Shown here: positions 1-5,776 of the stretch, one piece after another
Layout of the letters: the number at the start of each line of letters is the position of its first letter
How positions within the stretch are numbered: the stretch's first letter is position 1
Assembly (NCBI GenBank): GCA_023435805.1
Contig: JAEZMC010000163.1
Span: 1 to 8,620, forward strand
Source of the DNA: Bacillota bacterium
GTDB taxonomy: Bacteria; Bacillota; Clostridia; Acetivibrionales; DTU013
DNA length: 8,620 bases
Reading direction: 5' to 3'
The notes under the pieces: model-generated
What the model was told of the DNA's origin: nothing
Databases searched by the model: none
What the model saw: the letters and a program-made list of their open reading frames with translations, nothing else
Program-made: the position numbers and the translations under genes

Positions 1-165
1 AGTGACAAGGGGCTGGTGAGCGTATCGGCTTTTTCACCCTCTATAAGCGATACGGTAAGAGTAAACGGTAAACGGGTGAACCTCAATGTTGCAGCGAGGT
101 ACAACTCCTATGAGGGAAAGACCTACATATGGCTGGCAACGCCTATTATCACTACAGAATACTGA
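1..165 (+). CDS. ywmB: YwmB-like protein, C-terminal fragment (5' end outside window)
   Basis: The reading frame is open from base 1 and ends at a TGA at 163-165, giving the last 54 residues of a protein that begins upstream. The fragment ends in RYNSYEGKTYIWLATPIITTEY-like sequence, which I recognise from memory as the typical C-terminus of the YwmB/DUF1779 family (sometimes called TATA-box-binding-like for its fold). The position just before murA and spoIID agrees with ywmB in Bacillus subtilis. The family's biochemical role is not established; members are usually secreted or membrane-linked proteins of spore-forming Firmicutes. The gap to murA is 51 bases with no visible terminator, so the two genes may be cotranscribed. 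The N-terminal signal region cannot be seen, so the assignment rests on the tail and the gene neighbourhood. Confidence 0.75.
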   Translation, partial: SDKGLVSVSAFSPSISDTVRVNGKRVNLNVAARYNSYEGKTYIWLATPIITTEY

Positions 166-216
166 AGATAGCCGTATGTCCGAAATACAAAAGAGAGTGA
201 AAAGGAGAGAGTAAAC

Positions 217-1476
217 GTGTCCAGACTCATCATAACGGAAGGCAAGCCATTAAAAGGCCGGGTACGAGTCAGCGGAGCCAAGAATTCAGTGCTTCCGATT
301 ATTGCCGCATCGTTGCTGGCTGACGGCAGAAGTGTAATAGAGGAAATCCCGTATCTGAATGATGTGAAAATCATGTGTGACCTGGTGGAATCGCTGGGTG
401 CCTCCGTCAAAATTTCGGAAGATCAAACAAAGCTTGAAATCAGCTGCAGATCACTGACCAATACCACAGCGCCTTACGAGCTGGTCAATAAAATGAGGGC
501 ATCCTTTCTGGTGGCCGGGCCTTTGCTTGCAAAAACCGGTGCTGCACGCATATCGCTGCCGGGAGGCTGCGCAATCGGATCAAGGCCGGTGGATCTTCAT
601 TTGAAAGGCTTTACTGCGCTGGGTGCGACGATAACACAGGGGCACGGCTATATTGAGGCCAGAAAGCAGGGCAGGCTGAAGGGCGGGAAGGTATACCTCG
701 ACTTTCCGAGTGTCGGAGCTACGGAAAATATCATGATGGCTGCAGCGTTGGCAGAAGGCACAACGACAATTGAAAATGCCGCAATTGAACCGGAAATTGT
801 CGACCTGGCTACGTACCTCACTACAATGGGCGCCGATATAAAGGGAGCGGGCACGGATACCATCAAAATTTCAGGCGTCCGGGATCTGCAAGCCGCATCC
901 CATACAATCATACCTGACCGCATAGAAGCGGGTACGTATATGGTAGCGGCAGCTATCACTGGCGGAGATGTAGTGATAGAAAATGTGGTTACAGACCATG
1001 TCAAACCGGTATGTGCGAAGCTCAGGGAAGCCGGGGTGGAGGTCTCGGAGGAGCTGACCTCCATACGCGTCCGGGGAGGCGATTTACAGGCTGTCGATAT
1101 TAAAACACACCCCTATCCGGGATTTCCGACAGACATGCAGTCCCAGATGACTTCCATGCTTAGCGTGGCTTGCGGTACCAGCATGGTGATCGAGACTATT
1201 TTTGAAAACAGGTTCATGCATGTATGTGAACTTAAGAGAATGGGTGCCAATATAAAGATCGAGGGCAGAAGTGCGATTATTGAGGGTTGCAGCAAGCTGA
1301 CCGGTGCGAAGGTCAGGGCGACCGATTTAAGGGCCGGGGCTGCGCTGATCCTGGCCGGACTGACAGCGGAAGGCACAACTGAAATTATGGATGTGGAACA
1401 TATCGACAGGGGCTATATGAAGGTGGATGAAAAGCTGAGGGGCCTTGGTGCCAATATCGTCAGGAGAGAAGACTGA
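217..1476 (+). CDS. murA: UDP-N-acetylglucosamine 1-carboxyvinyltransferase MurA
   Basis: This cytoplasmic enzyme transfers enolpyruvate from phosphoenolpyruvate to the 3'-OH of UDP-GlcNAc, the first committed step of peptidoglycan synthesis. The 419-residue product has the usual family length. Key residues are present: K22 and N23 in GAKNS, R94 in NKMRAS, catalytic C118 in LPGGCAIGSRPVDLH, D306 in FPTDMQSQ, R372 in TDLRAGAAL and R398 in HIDRGY. A cysteine at the active loop is the fosfomycin-sensitive form, where some bacteria carry aspartate. The start is GTG, chosen because AAGGAG at 202-207 lies 9 bases upstream and the N-terminus aligns with the family. Many Firmicutes have two MurA paralogues; the position next to spoIID points to the murAA type rather than murAB/murZ. 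A run of nine T follows at 1496-1504 without a convincing hairpin. Confidence 0.97.
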   Translation: MSRLIITEGKPLKGRVRVSGAKNSVLPIIAASLLADGRSVIEEIPYLNDVKIMCDLVESLGASVKISEDQTKLEISCRSLTNTTAPYELVNKMRASFLVAGPLLAKTGAARISLPGGCAIGSRPVDLHLKGFTALGATITQGHGYIEARKQGRLKGGKVYLDFPSVGATENIMMAAALAEGTTTIENAAIEPEIVDLATYLTTMGADIKGAGTDTIKISGVRDLQAASHTIIPDRIEAGTYMVAAAITGGDVVIENVVTDHVKPVCAKLREAGVEVSEELTSIRVRGGDLQAVDIKTHPYPGFPTDMQSQMTSMLSVACGTSMVIETIFENRFMHVCELKRMGANIKIEGRSAIIEGCSKLTGAKVRATDLRAGAALILAGLTAEGTTEIMDVEHIDRGYMKVDEKLRGLGANIVRRED

Positions 1477-1489
1477 CGAGTGAAAGGGG

Positions 1490-1517
1490 GCATACTTTTT
1501 TTTTGTACGAATAAAAT
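1490..1517 (+). promoter_or_regulatory. Weak candidate sigma-E-type promoter for spoIID
   Basis: GCATACT at 1490-1496 resembles the sigma-E -35 consensus KMATATT at six of seven positions. After 13 bases, AATAAAAT at 1510-1517 matches six of eight positions of CATACAAT. In Bacillus subtilis spoIID is transcribed by sigma-E in the mother cell, so such a promoter is expected in this 117-base gap. The match is modest and the T-rich context raises the chance of coincidence. The predicted transcript would start near 1524, about 70 bases before spoIID. Confidence 0.27.
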
Positions 1518-1593
1518 GTATAGGACATACCTTGTTGCATTTTTCCGCAAAGGGTTAAATGTGTCATATATGAGATAAAATACGGGGGTCGTA

Positions 1594-2616
1594 ATGAAAA
1601 AACTTGTGTACTATGCCGGCATGATGATTGCGGTGGTCATACTGCTGCCGTTATTTATTGTGAAGGGCTGCGGGCATTCGGCAGAGAAAAAGCCTTCAAC
1701 CAATGTTACCGGCAGCAAGGAACGTACGATTCTTGTATATGATTCAACAAAGCATAAAACGGTGAAAATGAACCTGGAGGAGTATATAAAGGGCGTAGTC
1801 GCAGCAGAGATGCCGGCGGATTTTGACATGGAGGCACTGAAGGCGCAGGCTGTAGCGGCAAGAACCTTTGCATATGGGAGGCTTACGGGCGTTTATAAAT
1901 CAAAGCAGGGCGTACACGATGACGCGGATATCTGTACGGACTCCACTCACTGCCAGGCCTGGTGTTCCAGGGAGAGTGCAATGAAAAAGTGGAGCGTTTT
2001 TTTTGCTGCAAGAAATTGGTCCAGGATAGAAAAGGCGGTTCAGGATACCAGCGGAATGATCGTCGTTTATAGAGGAAATATCGCCAATACTCTTTTTCAT
2101 GCAAGCAGCCCCGGAAAAACGGAAAATTCGGAAGATGTGTGGGCGGGTACGGTGGTACCGTATTTGAGGAGTGTGGACAGCGGCGGCGAGGAGCGCTCCA
2201 AAGGCTATATCACCTCCGTTCTGATAAAAAAAGCCCGGCTGCTGGAAAAGCTGGCACAGGCTTACCCGGATGCCAAGATAAAAGAGGATGTTTTGGATAA
2301 AATTAAAATACTGGATTATACAACCGGCGGCAGAGTAAAGACGTTAAAAGTTGGTAATCTTACATTGAAAGGAACGGAGTTCAGAACCCTGTTCAATTTA
2401 CGGTCGTCTGATTTTACTGTGGAAAAGGCTGACGGGCAAACATTAAAAATAACCACCACAGGCTATGGCCATGGGGTGGGGATGAGCCAGTGGGGTGCCG
2501 ATTCGCTTGCAAAGAAGGGCGGTACGTATATGGAAATTCTGAAGCATTACTATACAGGTGTTGACATCGTTTCAATCGAAGAATATGAAACGAAGAATAT
2601 GAAAAATCCTGACTAA
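1594..2616 (+). CDS. spoIID: Stage II sporulation protein D, engulfment lytic transglycosylase
   Basis: SpoIID cleaves denuded peptidoglycan glycan strands at the septum so that the mother-cell membrane can engulf the forespore. It acts with SpoIIP and SpoIIM, neither of which is in this window. The 340-residue protein has a short positive N-terminus and one membrane span at about residues 7-23, which places the domain outside the membrane. The SpoIID/LytB domain follows. EYIKGVVAAEMP at 63-74 carries the expected catalytic glutamate E72. H108 and the cysteine cluster C114-x5-C120 match the zinc-site region described in clostridial SpoIID. The C-terminal signature GYGHGVGMSQWGA is at 290-302. 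The ATG at 1594 has only a G-rich stretch (1584-1588) as ribosome site. The motif around residues 169-176 reads HASSPGKT, whereas relatives commonly have S-x-S-G-G-K-T. Confidence 0.96.
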   Translation: MKKLVYYAGMMIAVVILLPLFIVKGCGHSAEKKPSTNVTGSKERTILVYDSTKHKTVKMNLEEYIKGVVAAEMPADFDMEALKAQAVAARTFAYGRLTGVYKSKQGVHDDADICTDSTHCQAWCSRESAMKKWSVFFAARNWSRIEKAVQDTSGMIVVYRGNIANTLFHASSPGKTENSEDVWAGTVVPYLRSVDSGGEERSKGYITSVLIKKARLLEKLAQAYPDAKIKEDVLDKIKILDYTTGGRVKTLKVGNLTLKGTEFRTLFNLRSSDFTVEKADGQTLKITTTGYGHGVGMSQWGADSLAKKGGTYMEILKHYYTGVDIVSIEEYETKNMKNPD

Positions 2617-2673
2617 TCCGGTCGATTGCATCCTTCTTGCATTTGCAAAAAAATCAAATTATTTCACACCATA

Positions 2674-2703
2674 TGTATATCGTTGCCATATGCGGAAACA
2701 ATA
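2674..2703 (+). promoter_or_regulatory. Candidate sigma-F (or sigma-G) promoter of spoIIQ
   Basis: TGTATA at 2674-2679 matches the sigma-F -35 element (GYATA). After 14 bases, GGAAACAATA at 2694-2703 fits the -10 consensus GGNNANAHTR at every fixed position. The spacer is about one base shorter than the usual 15. The spoIIQ gene is a classical sigma-F target in Bacillus subtilis, so the location agrees with family knowledge. The inferred transcription start is about 2709-2711, which would give a very short leader of roughly 12-20 bases. Confidence 0.6.
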
Positions 2704-2722
2704 TTATATGGAGGTGGAATTT

Positions 2723-3586
2723 GTGAATATGAAAAAATTGTTTCCAGACGAGAAAGGAACAAAAAAGGGAATCAGGGAGTTTCTGGACAAGAAGGGGTTT
2801 TATATTGTCCTGTTATTATGTATAGCTGTTGTAGCCGGTACAGCCGTTTTTGTCACTACACGCAACGCTACTTCCGGTAAACCCAATTATGAAGCCAGAA
2901 ATTTGAATCCGGAGGAAGGCAGCAACAGTATTGCCGTCGATAACACCAACCAGCTCATTGGACAGGAGCCGGAAAATACACATGTTTCGGCGTCTGCCGG
3001 CAAGCAGACCGATATCGGCAATGCAGCCGCGGTGACGAATAGCAGTGGCGGCAGCGCTGTGCAGCCCAAGGATAACGAAACCAAGACCACCACGCCCAAG
3101 GCGCCTGCAAAAAGCACCCCCAAGGCGACAAGCACGAAAGGTACGGCATCTGTGAAGCAGCAAAGCTTTATTATGCCTGTCACCGGTGAAGTAACCCTTG
3201 AATATGCAAAGGACAAGCTGGTATATTCAAAGACGCTTGAGGAGTGGCGCGCCCATGCGGGAGTGGATATTGCCTCGGACAGGGGAACTCCTGTCAAGGC
3301 CGTGGCAGACGGTGTCGTCAGTGACGTCAGAAATGATACGTTCTATGGCATTACCGTTGTTGTGGACCATGGCAACGGCCTGCAGAGCCTTTACAGAAAT
3401 CTTGCTTCGGATGAAATGGTATCAGTAAATCAAAAGGTAAAACAAAACGAGATCATCGGCAGTATCGGAAATACCGCCGCAGATGAGTCTGCTGAACAGC
3501 CGCACCTGCATTTTGAAGTTCTGAAGAATAATGTCGATGTGGATCCAATGGCATATTTGCCCAAAAACAATGCAGTTGCAGATTAA
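2723..3586 (+). CDS. spoIIQ: SpoIIQ-like forespore membrane protein with LytM/M23 peptidase domain
   Basis: SpoIIQ is made in the forespore and binds mother-cell SpoIIIAH across the intermembrane space to form the engulfment and feeding-tube complex. I chose GTG 2723 because GGAGG at 2710-2714 lies 8 bases before it. ATG 2729 is possible, while the in-frame ATG 2690 precedes the ribosome site and overlaps the predicted promoter. The 287-residue product (numbered from 2723) has a positive N-terminus, a membrane span at about 26-45, and a low-complexity Thr/Lys/Pro/Ala linker at about 118-145. An M23 domain follows at about 155-280. The metal-site motifs are complete: H178-x3-D182 and H261-x-H263. 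Bacillus SpoIIQ has lost the first histidine, whereas clostridial SpoIIQ keeps it and can bind zinc. A vegetative M23 endopeptidase is the alternative, but placement after spoIID argues against it. Confidence 0.9.
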   Translation: MNMKKLFPDEKGTKKGIREFLDKKGFYIVLLLCIAVVAGTAVFVTTRNATSGKPNYEARNLNPEEGSNSIAVDNTNQLIGQEPENTHVSASAGKQTDIGNAAAVTNSSGGSAVQPKDNETKTTTPKAPAKSTPKATSTKGTASVKQQSFIMPVTGEVTLEYAKDKLVYSKTLEEWRAHAGVDIASDRGTPVKAVADGVVSDVRNDTFYGITVVVDHGNGLQSLYRNLASDEMVSVNQKVKQNEIIGSIGNTAADESAEQPHLHFEVLKNNVDVDPMAYLPKNNAVAD

Positions 3587-3624
3587 TGTATTGAAGCCAT
3601 AAAACACAGTATATATACGTCAAA

Positions 3625-3664
3625 AACAGGAGCAGGGTGAAACAGACCCCGCCCCTGTTTTTTT
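3625..3664 (+). terminator. Rho-independent terminator after spoIIQ
   Basis: The arms 3625-3638 and 3646-3659 pair over 14 positions, with two A-C mismatches and a seven-base loop. A T run at 3658-3664 follows. It lies 38 bases after the spoIIQ stop and separates the engulfment genes from spoIIID. Confidence 0.9.
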
Positions 3665-3731
3665 GTCGCTCTTTTTACATATCGCCGCTGGCTGAAGTGA
3701 TCCTGCCCGATTTTATTTCTTTGCATTTAAA

Positions 3732-3760
3732 TCATATCGATTCCCGGCAAGGCATATATA
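3732..3760 (+). promoter_or_regulatory. Candidate sigma-E promoter of spoIIID
   Basis: TCATATC at 3732-3738 matches six of seven positions of the sigma-E -35 consensus KMATATT. After the ideal 14 bases, CATATATA at 3753-3760 matches CATACANT except at the fifth and last positions. In Bacillus subtilis spoIIID is a sigma-E gene expressed in the mother cell, so the location fits. Transcription from here would begin near 3767 and give a leader of about 180 bases. Confidence 0.5.
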
Positions 3761-3823
3761 TACTGTAGTGATACAAGGATGCAAGCCCGGTCGGCCATTT
3801 TATGAACGATGGATAAACTGGAG

Positions 3824-3860
3824 CGGCATGCGTTCGTCGTCATGGAGGAACGCATAGCCG
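3824..3860 (+). other. 12-bp stem-loop in the predicted spoIIID leader
   Basis: The arm 3824-3835 (CGGCATGCGTTC) pairs with 3848-3860 over 12 base pairs, with one bulged A at 3856 and a 12-base loop. No T tract follows, so it is not a standard terminator. It lies 87 bases upstream of the spoIIID start and downstream of the sigma-E-like promoter, so it would be present in the mRNA leader. Its function is unknown to me. It could control transcript stability or translation, or be a protein-binding inverted repeat in DNA. Confidence 0.6.
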
Positions 3861-3947
3861 GAAGATATATCACCTGTGATAAATGAGTATATACACCAAG
3901 GTTTCTGACATTTCTCCATAGTATGACTTGAAGAGGGGGGTACGTAG

Positions 3948-4211
3948 TTGAAGGGATATATTGAAGAGAGAGCGGTCGAACTGGCCAACTATATCATTGA
4001 CAAGAAAACTACCGTAAGAGCGGCCGCTAAAAAATTCGGGATCAGTAAAAGTACCGTACACAAGGATGTAACTGAGCGGCTGAACAGAGTGAAGCCCGAA
4101 CTGGCGGACCATGTGAGAATGGTGCTGGAGGAAAACAAAGCGGAAAGACATATCAGGGGCGGGGAAGCCACCAAGGCGAAGTATCAGGGTGGGACTGCGA
4201 AGGCAGTCTGA
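3948..4211 (+). CDS. spoIIID: Sporulation transcriptional regulator SpoIIID
   Basis: SpoIIID is a small DNA-binding protein that activates or represses many mother-cell sigma-E genes and prepares the switch to sigma-K. The 87-residue product matches the family over almost its whole length. The N-terminal YIEERAVELANYIID is followed by the helix-turn-helix at about residues 23-46, with recognition sequence FGISKSTVHKDVTERL, and by the conserved HIRGGEATKAKY near residues 66-77. The basic tail is a few residues shorter than in Bacillus subtilis (93 residues). The start is TTG, chosen because the protein aligns from its first residue and a G-rich ribosome site (AGAGGGGGG, 3932-3940) lies seven bases upstream. 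It has its own terminator, so it is probably transcribed alone. Confidence 0.97.
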   Translation: MKGYIEERAVELANYIIDKKTTVRAAAKKFGISKSTVHKDVTERLNRVKPELADHVRMVLEENKAERHIRGGEATKAKYQGGTAKAV

Positions 4212-4252
4212 TACTGTAGTAAAATACGAAAAATTGATATACAAATCAGGGG

Positions 4253-4287
4253 AGCTGCAGCATATTATTGCCGCAGCTTTTCTGTTT
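4253..4287 (+). terminator. Rho-independent terminator after spoIIID
   Basis: Arm 4253-4262 (AGCTGCAGCA) pairs with 4269-4278 over ten positions with one A-C mismatch and a six-base loop TATTAT. A T-rich tail (TTTTCTGTTT) runs to 4287. It lies about 40 bases after the spoIIID stop. Confidence 0.8.
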
Positions 4288-4325
4288 GAACGGAAAACGG
4301 CCGCAGTGCGGAGCGGATGCCGCAG
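4270..4325 (+). repeat. Three copies of GCCGCAG between spoIIID and mbl
   Basis: The heptamer GCCGCAG occurs at 4270-4276, 4300-4306 and 4319-4325. The first copy is part of the 3' arm of the spoIIID terminator. The other two lie in a G+C-rich block that contrasts with the A+T-rich mbl promoter region just after it. The last copy can pair with TGCGG at 4307-4311. The role, if any, is unknown. Confidence 0.35.
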
Positions 4326-4355
4326 ATAAAACGGCACAAAGAAAAATGCCGCCTA

Positions 4356-4383
4356 TTGCATAATTATTTTTATATGTTAATAT
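4356..4383 (+). promoter_or_regulatory. Candidate sigma-A promoter of mbl
   Basis: TTGCAT at 4356-4361 is a partial -35 match. After 16 bases it is followed by TAATAT at 4378-4383, which carries the extended -10 dinucleotide TG at 4375-4376. The region is strongly A+T rich and lies about 100 bases before mbl, downstream of the spoIIID terminator. The hexamers are imperfect, so this is a plausible rather than firm call. Confidence 0.35.
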
Positions 4384-4435
4384 TATTCTAGGTGTCTTCG
4401 TGTTTTTCTGCTGCAAAAAAATGTTACTTATATGT

Positions 4436-4454
4436 TTTTGGTGATTTGCCAAAA
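4436..4454 (+). repeat. Inverted repeat upstream of mbl
   Basis: TTTTGG (4436-4441) and CCAAAA (4449-4454) form a perfect 6-bp inverted repeat around a seven-base centre TGATTTG. It lies 30 bases before the mbl start, inside the predicted leader. It could be a small RNA hairpin or a dimeric operator; there is no T tract after it. The stem is short and A-T rich, so chance is possible. Confidence 0.4.
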
Positions 4455-4484
4455 CGGACAAGTTATATAAAGGGGTGTGTTTTA

Positions 4485-5513
4485 TTGGGCTTGGGACAGG
4501 ATATCGGAATTGACCTTGGCACAGCTTCCGTACTGGTCTATATCAAGGGTAAGGGAATCGTACTGCGGGAGCCATCCGTGGTAGCAATCGACAAAAATAC
4601 AAACAAGTTGCTGGCGGTTGGCGAGGAAGCACGCCGCATGCTGGGCAGAACACCCGGAAACATAGTTGCCATCAGGCCGCTTAGAGAAGGTGTTATTTCA
4701 GACTATGACATCACGGAAAGAATGTTGAAATATTTCATCAATAAAATTTGCGGGAACAAGGTTTTCAGGCTGTTCAAGCCAAGAATCATGGTTTGTGTGC
4801 CCAGCGGTGTGACCGAGGTGGAAAGACGTGCGGTCATCGATGCGGCCATGCAGGCAGGTGCCAGAAAAACCTACCTGATTGAGGAGCCCATAGCGGCTGC
4901 CATCGGAGCAGGCATCGACATTTCAAAAGCCTGCGGCAGCATGGTGGTTGACATAGGCGGCGGCACGACGGATATAGCGGTTATTTCACTCGGAGGGACA
5001 GTCGTCTCCTCCTCTATCAAGATAGCAGGCGATAAGTTTGATGAAGCCATTGTCAGGTATATGCGCAAAAAGCATAATATCATGATCGGTGAACGCACCT
5101 CAGAGGAACTGAAGATCAACATCGGTACGGTCTACCCCAGAGTACAGGAGGTTGCCATGGATGTCAGGGGAAGAAATCTGATATCAGGGCTGCCAAAAAC
5201 TATTTCAGTGACTTCCACGGAGATCATGGAAGCGCTGGAAGAGCCTATTTCCAGTATAATCGAAGCAGTTCATGCCGTTCTTGAAAGAACGCCGCCGGAG
5301 CTTGCAGCCGACATCAGCGACAGAGGCATTGTCCTGACAGGTGGCGGAAGCCTGGTATATGGTTTGGACAAGCTTCTTCAGGAAAAGACGGGCATCAATG
5401 TCATCATAGCCGACGACGCCATTTCCTGTGTAGCGCTGGGAACGGGGGAAGCGTTGAACAATATTGAAGCGATCGAGCAAAGTGCCATAGCCGAAAGCAA
5501 GAACAGACGTTAA
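4485..5513 (+). CDS. mbl: Actin-like cell-shape protein Mbl (MreB family)
   Basis: This MreB-family ATPase forms membrane-associated filaments that direct lateral peptidoglycan synthesis with the elongation complex. The 342-residue length is typical. Nucleotide-site motifs are in order: DIGIDLGTA at 6-14 (phosphate 1), CVPSGVTEVERRAV at about 104-117, EEPIAAAIGAG at 133-143 with the likely catalytic glutamate, VDIGGGTTDIAV at 155-166 (phosphate 2), IAGDKFDEA at 180-188, and LTGGGSLVYGLD at 284-295 (adenosine motif). The start is TTG 4485, preceded by AGGGG at 4471-4475; the in-frame ATG at 4392 would add 31 residues with no family counterpart, lies before the ribosome site and sits close to the predicted promoter. 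I call it Mbl rather than MreB because it lies between spoIIID and flhO, as in Bacillus subtilis, and no mreC/mreD follow. Confidence 0.94.
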   Translation: MGLGQDIGIDLGTASVLVYIKGKGIVLREPSVVAIDKNTNKLLAVGEEARRMLGRTPGNIVAIRPLREGVISDYDITERMLKYFINKICGNKVFRLFKPRIMVCVPSGVTEVERRAVIDAAMQAGARKTYLIEEPIAAAIGAGIDISKACGSMVVDIGGGTTDIAVISLGGTVVSSSIKIAGDKFDEAIVRYMRKKHNIMIGERTSEELKINIGTVYPRVQEVAMDVRGRNLISGLPKTISVTSTEIMEALEEPISSIIEAVHAVLERTPPELAADISDRGIVLTGGGSLVYGLDKLLQEKTGINVIIADDAISCVALGTGEALNNIEAIEQSAIAESKNRR

Positions 5514-5575
5514 TAAAAAACGGCCATTTAACCGAACCATAACATACAGCTGTACAATTGAATCCACGTAATGAC

Positions 5576-5606
5576 AAGGCCGGGGTGAAGCATCCCGGTC
5601 TTTTTT
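5576..5606 (+). terminator. Rho-independent terminator after mbl
   Basis: The arm 5576-5584 (AAGGCCGGG) pairs with 5594-5602 over nine positions, one being G-T, around a nine-base loop. A run of T at 5601-5606 follows. It lies 62 bases after the mbl stop and insulates the flagellar genes. Confidence 0.88.
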
Positions 5607-5687
5607 GTGTGCTGTGCATCCAGCCTGGTTCCCGGTTCATCGGATAGAAAATCCCGGCAGAATTGCCCGAAATATCGAAATGAGGGT

Positions 5688-5714
5688 TAAGAAAGGGCGG
5701 TGTTCAGCCGATAA
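5688..5714 (+). promoter_or_regulatory. Sigma-D (FliA-type) flagellar promoter of flhO
   Basis: TAAG at 5688-5691, a spacer of exactly 15 bases, and GCCGATAA at 5707-5714 match the flagellar sigma consensus TAAA-N15-GCCGATAA, with one mismatch in the -35 and none in the -10. The inferred start near 5721 gives a leader of about 73 bases before flhO. It ties the downstream genes to the motility regulon rather than to mbl. Confidence 0.85.
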
Positions 5715-5736
5715 TACTAATGGCGCTGCTTTAATG

Positions 5737-5752
5737 TATGCAGAATATGCAG
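5737..5752 (+). repeat. Tandem heptamer TATGCAG in the flhO leader
   Basis: TATGCAG occurs at 5737-5743 and again at 5746-5752, a nine-base period. It lies between the predicted sigma-D start and the leader hairpin. Two short copies can arise by chance, and no known binding site is recognised. Confidence 0.3.
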
Positions 5753-5757
5753 GGATT

Positions 5758-5776
5758 CCGCCTCTATAATAGGCGG
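5758..5776 (+). other. Hairpin just upstream of the flhO ribosome site
   Basis: CCGCCT (5758-5763) and AGGCGG (5771-5776) form a perfect G+C-rich 6-bp stem around a seven-base loop. The ribosome site GAGGAG begins six bases later, at 5783. The stem does not cover the ribosome site. It could protect the 5' end of the mRNA or present flanking GGA sequences to an RNA-binding protein; this is inference. Confidence 0.45.

Larger units (their letters stand above)
3587..3947 (+). other. 361-base gap between spoIIQ and spoIIID, regulatory content only
   Basis: The gap contains the spoIIQ terminator, a sigma-E-like promoter candidate (3732-3760) and a stem-loop (3824-3860), each listed separately. 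No convincing gene is present. A 25-codon frame at 3809-3886 has an ATG but no ribosome-binding site and overlaps the stem-loop, so I do not call it. The open frames on the minus strand here cross into spoIIID and look like shadows. Confidence 0.6.

Noticed and set aside
648..1064. 138-codon minus-strand frame within murA
   Set aside because: It lies wholly opposite the conserved MurA coding sequence and has the Ser/Ala/Val-rich composition typical of antisense shadows.
1481..1505. Run of nine T after murA as a terminator
   Set aside because: The only preceding stem is about four A-T-rich pairs (AAAG/CTTT) around eight bases, too weak for a confident call.
1648..1674. SpoIID as a lipoprotein (VKGC near residue 26)
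   Set aside because: A lysine two positions before the cysteine does not fit the lipobox; an uncleaved membrane anchor is more likely.
2669..2692. Two CCATATG copies around the spoIIQ promoter as operator sites
   Set aside because: The copies overlap the -35 region and spacer, are only seven bases long and occur in an A+T-rich area; no known regulator site is matched.
2626..2880. 84-codon + strand frame between spoIID and spoIIQ
   Set aside because: It crosses the spoIIQ promoter and overlaps the start of spoIIQ in another frame, with no ribosome site or recognisable sequence.
3809..3886. 25-codon small frame in the spoIIID leader
   Set aside because: It has no ribosome-binding site and spans the 12-bp stem-loop; nothing distinguishes it from chance.
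3760..4221. ATACTGTAGT repeated on either side of spoIIID (3760-3769 and 4212-4221)
   Set aside because: Exact ten-base repeats are expected many times by chance in a window of this size, and the flanks do not extend the match.
3870..4337. 155-codon open frame on the minus strand opposite spoIIID
   Set aside because: It covers a clearly coding + strand gene and two regulatory gaps, shows no recognisable domain and has no supported ribosome site; it is a shadow.
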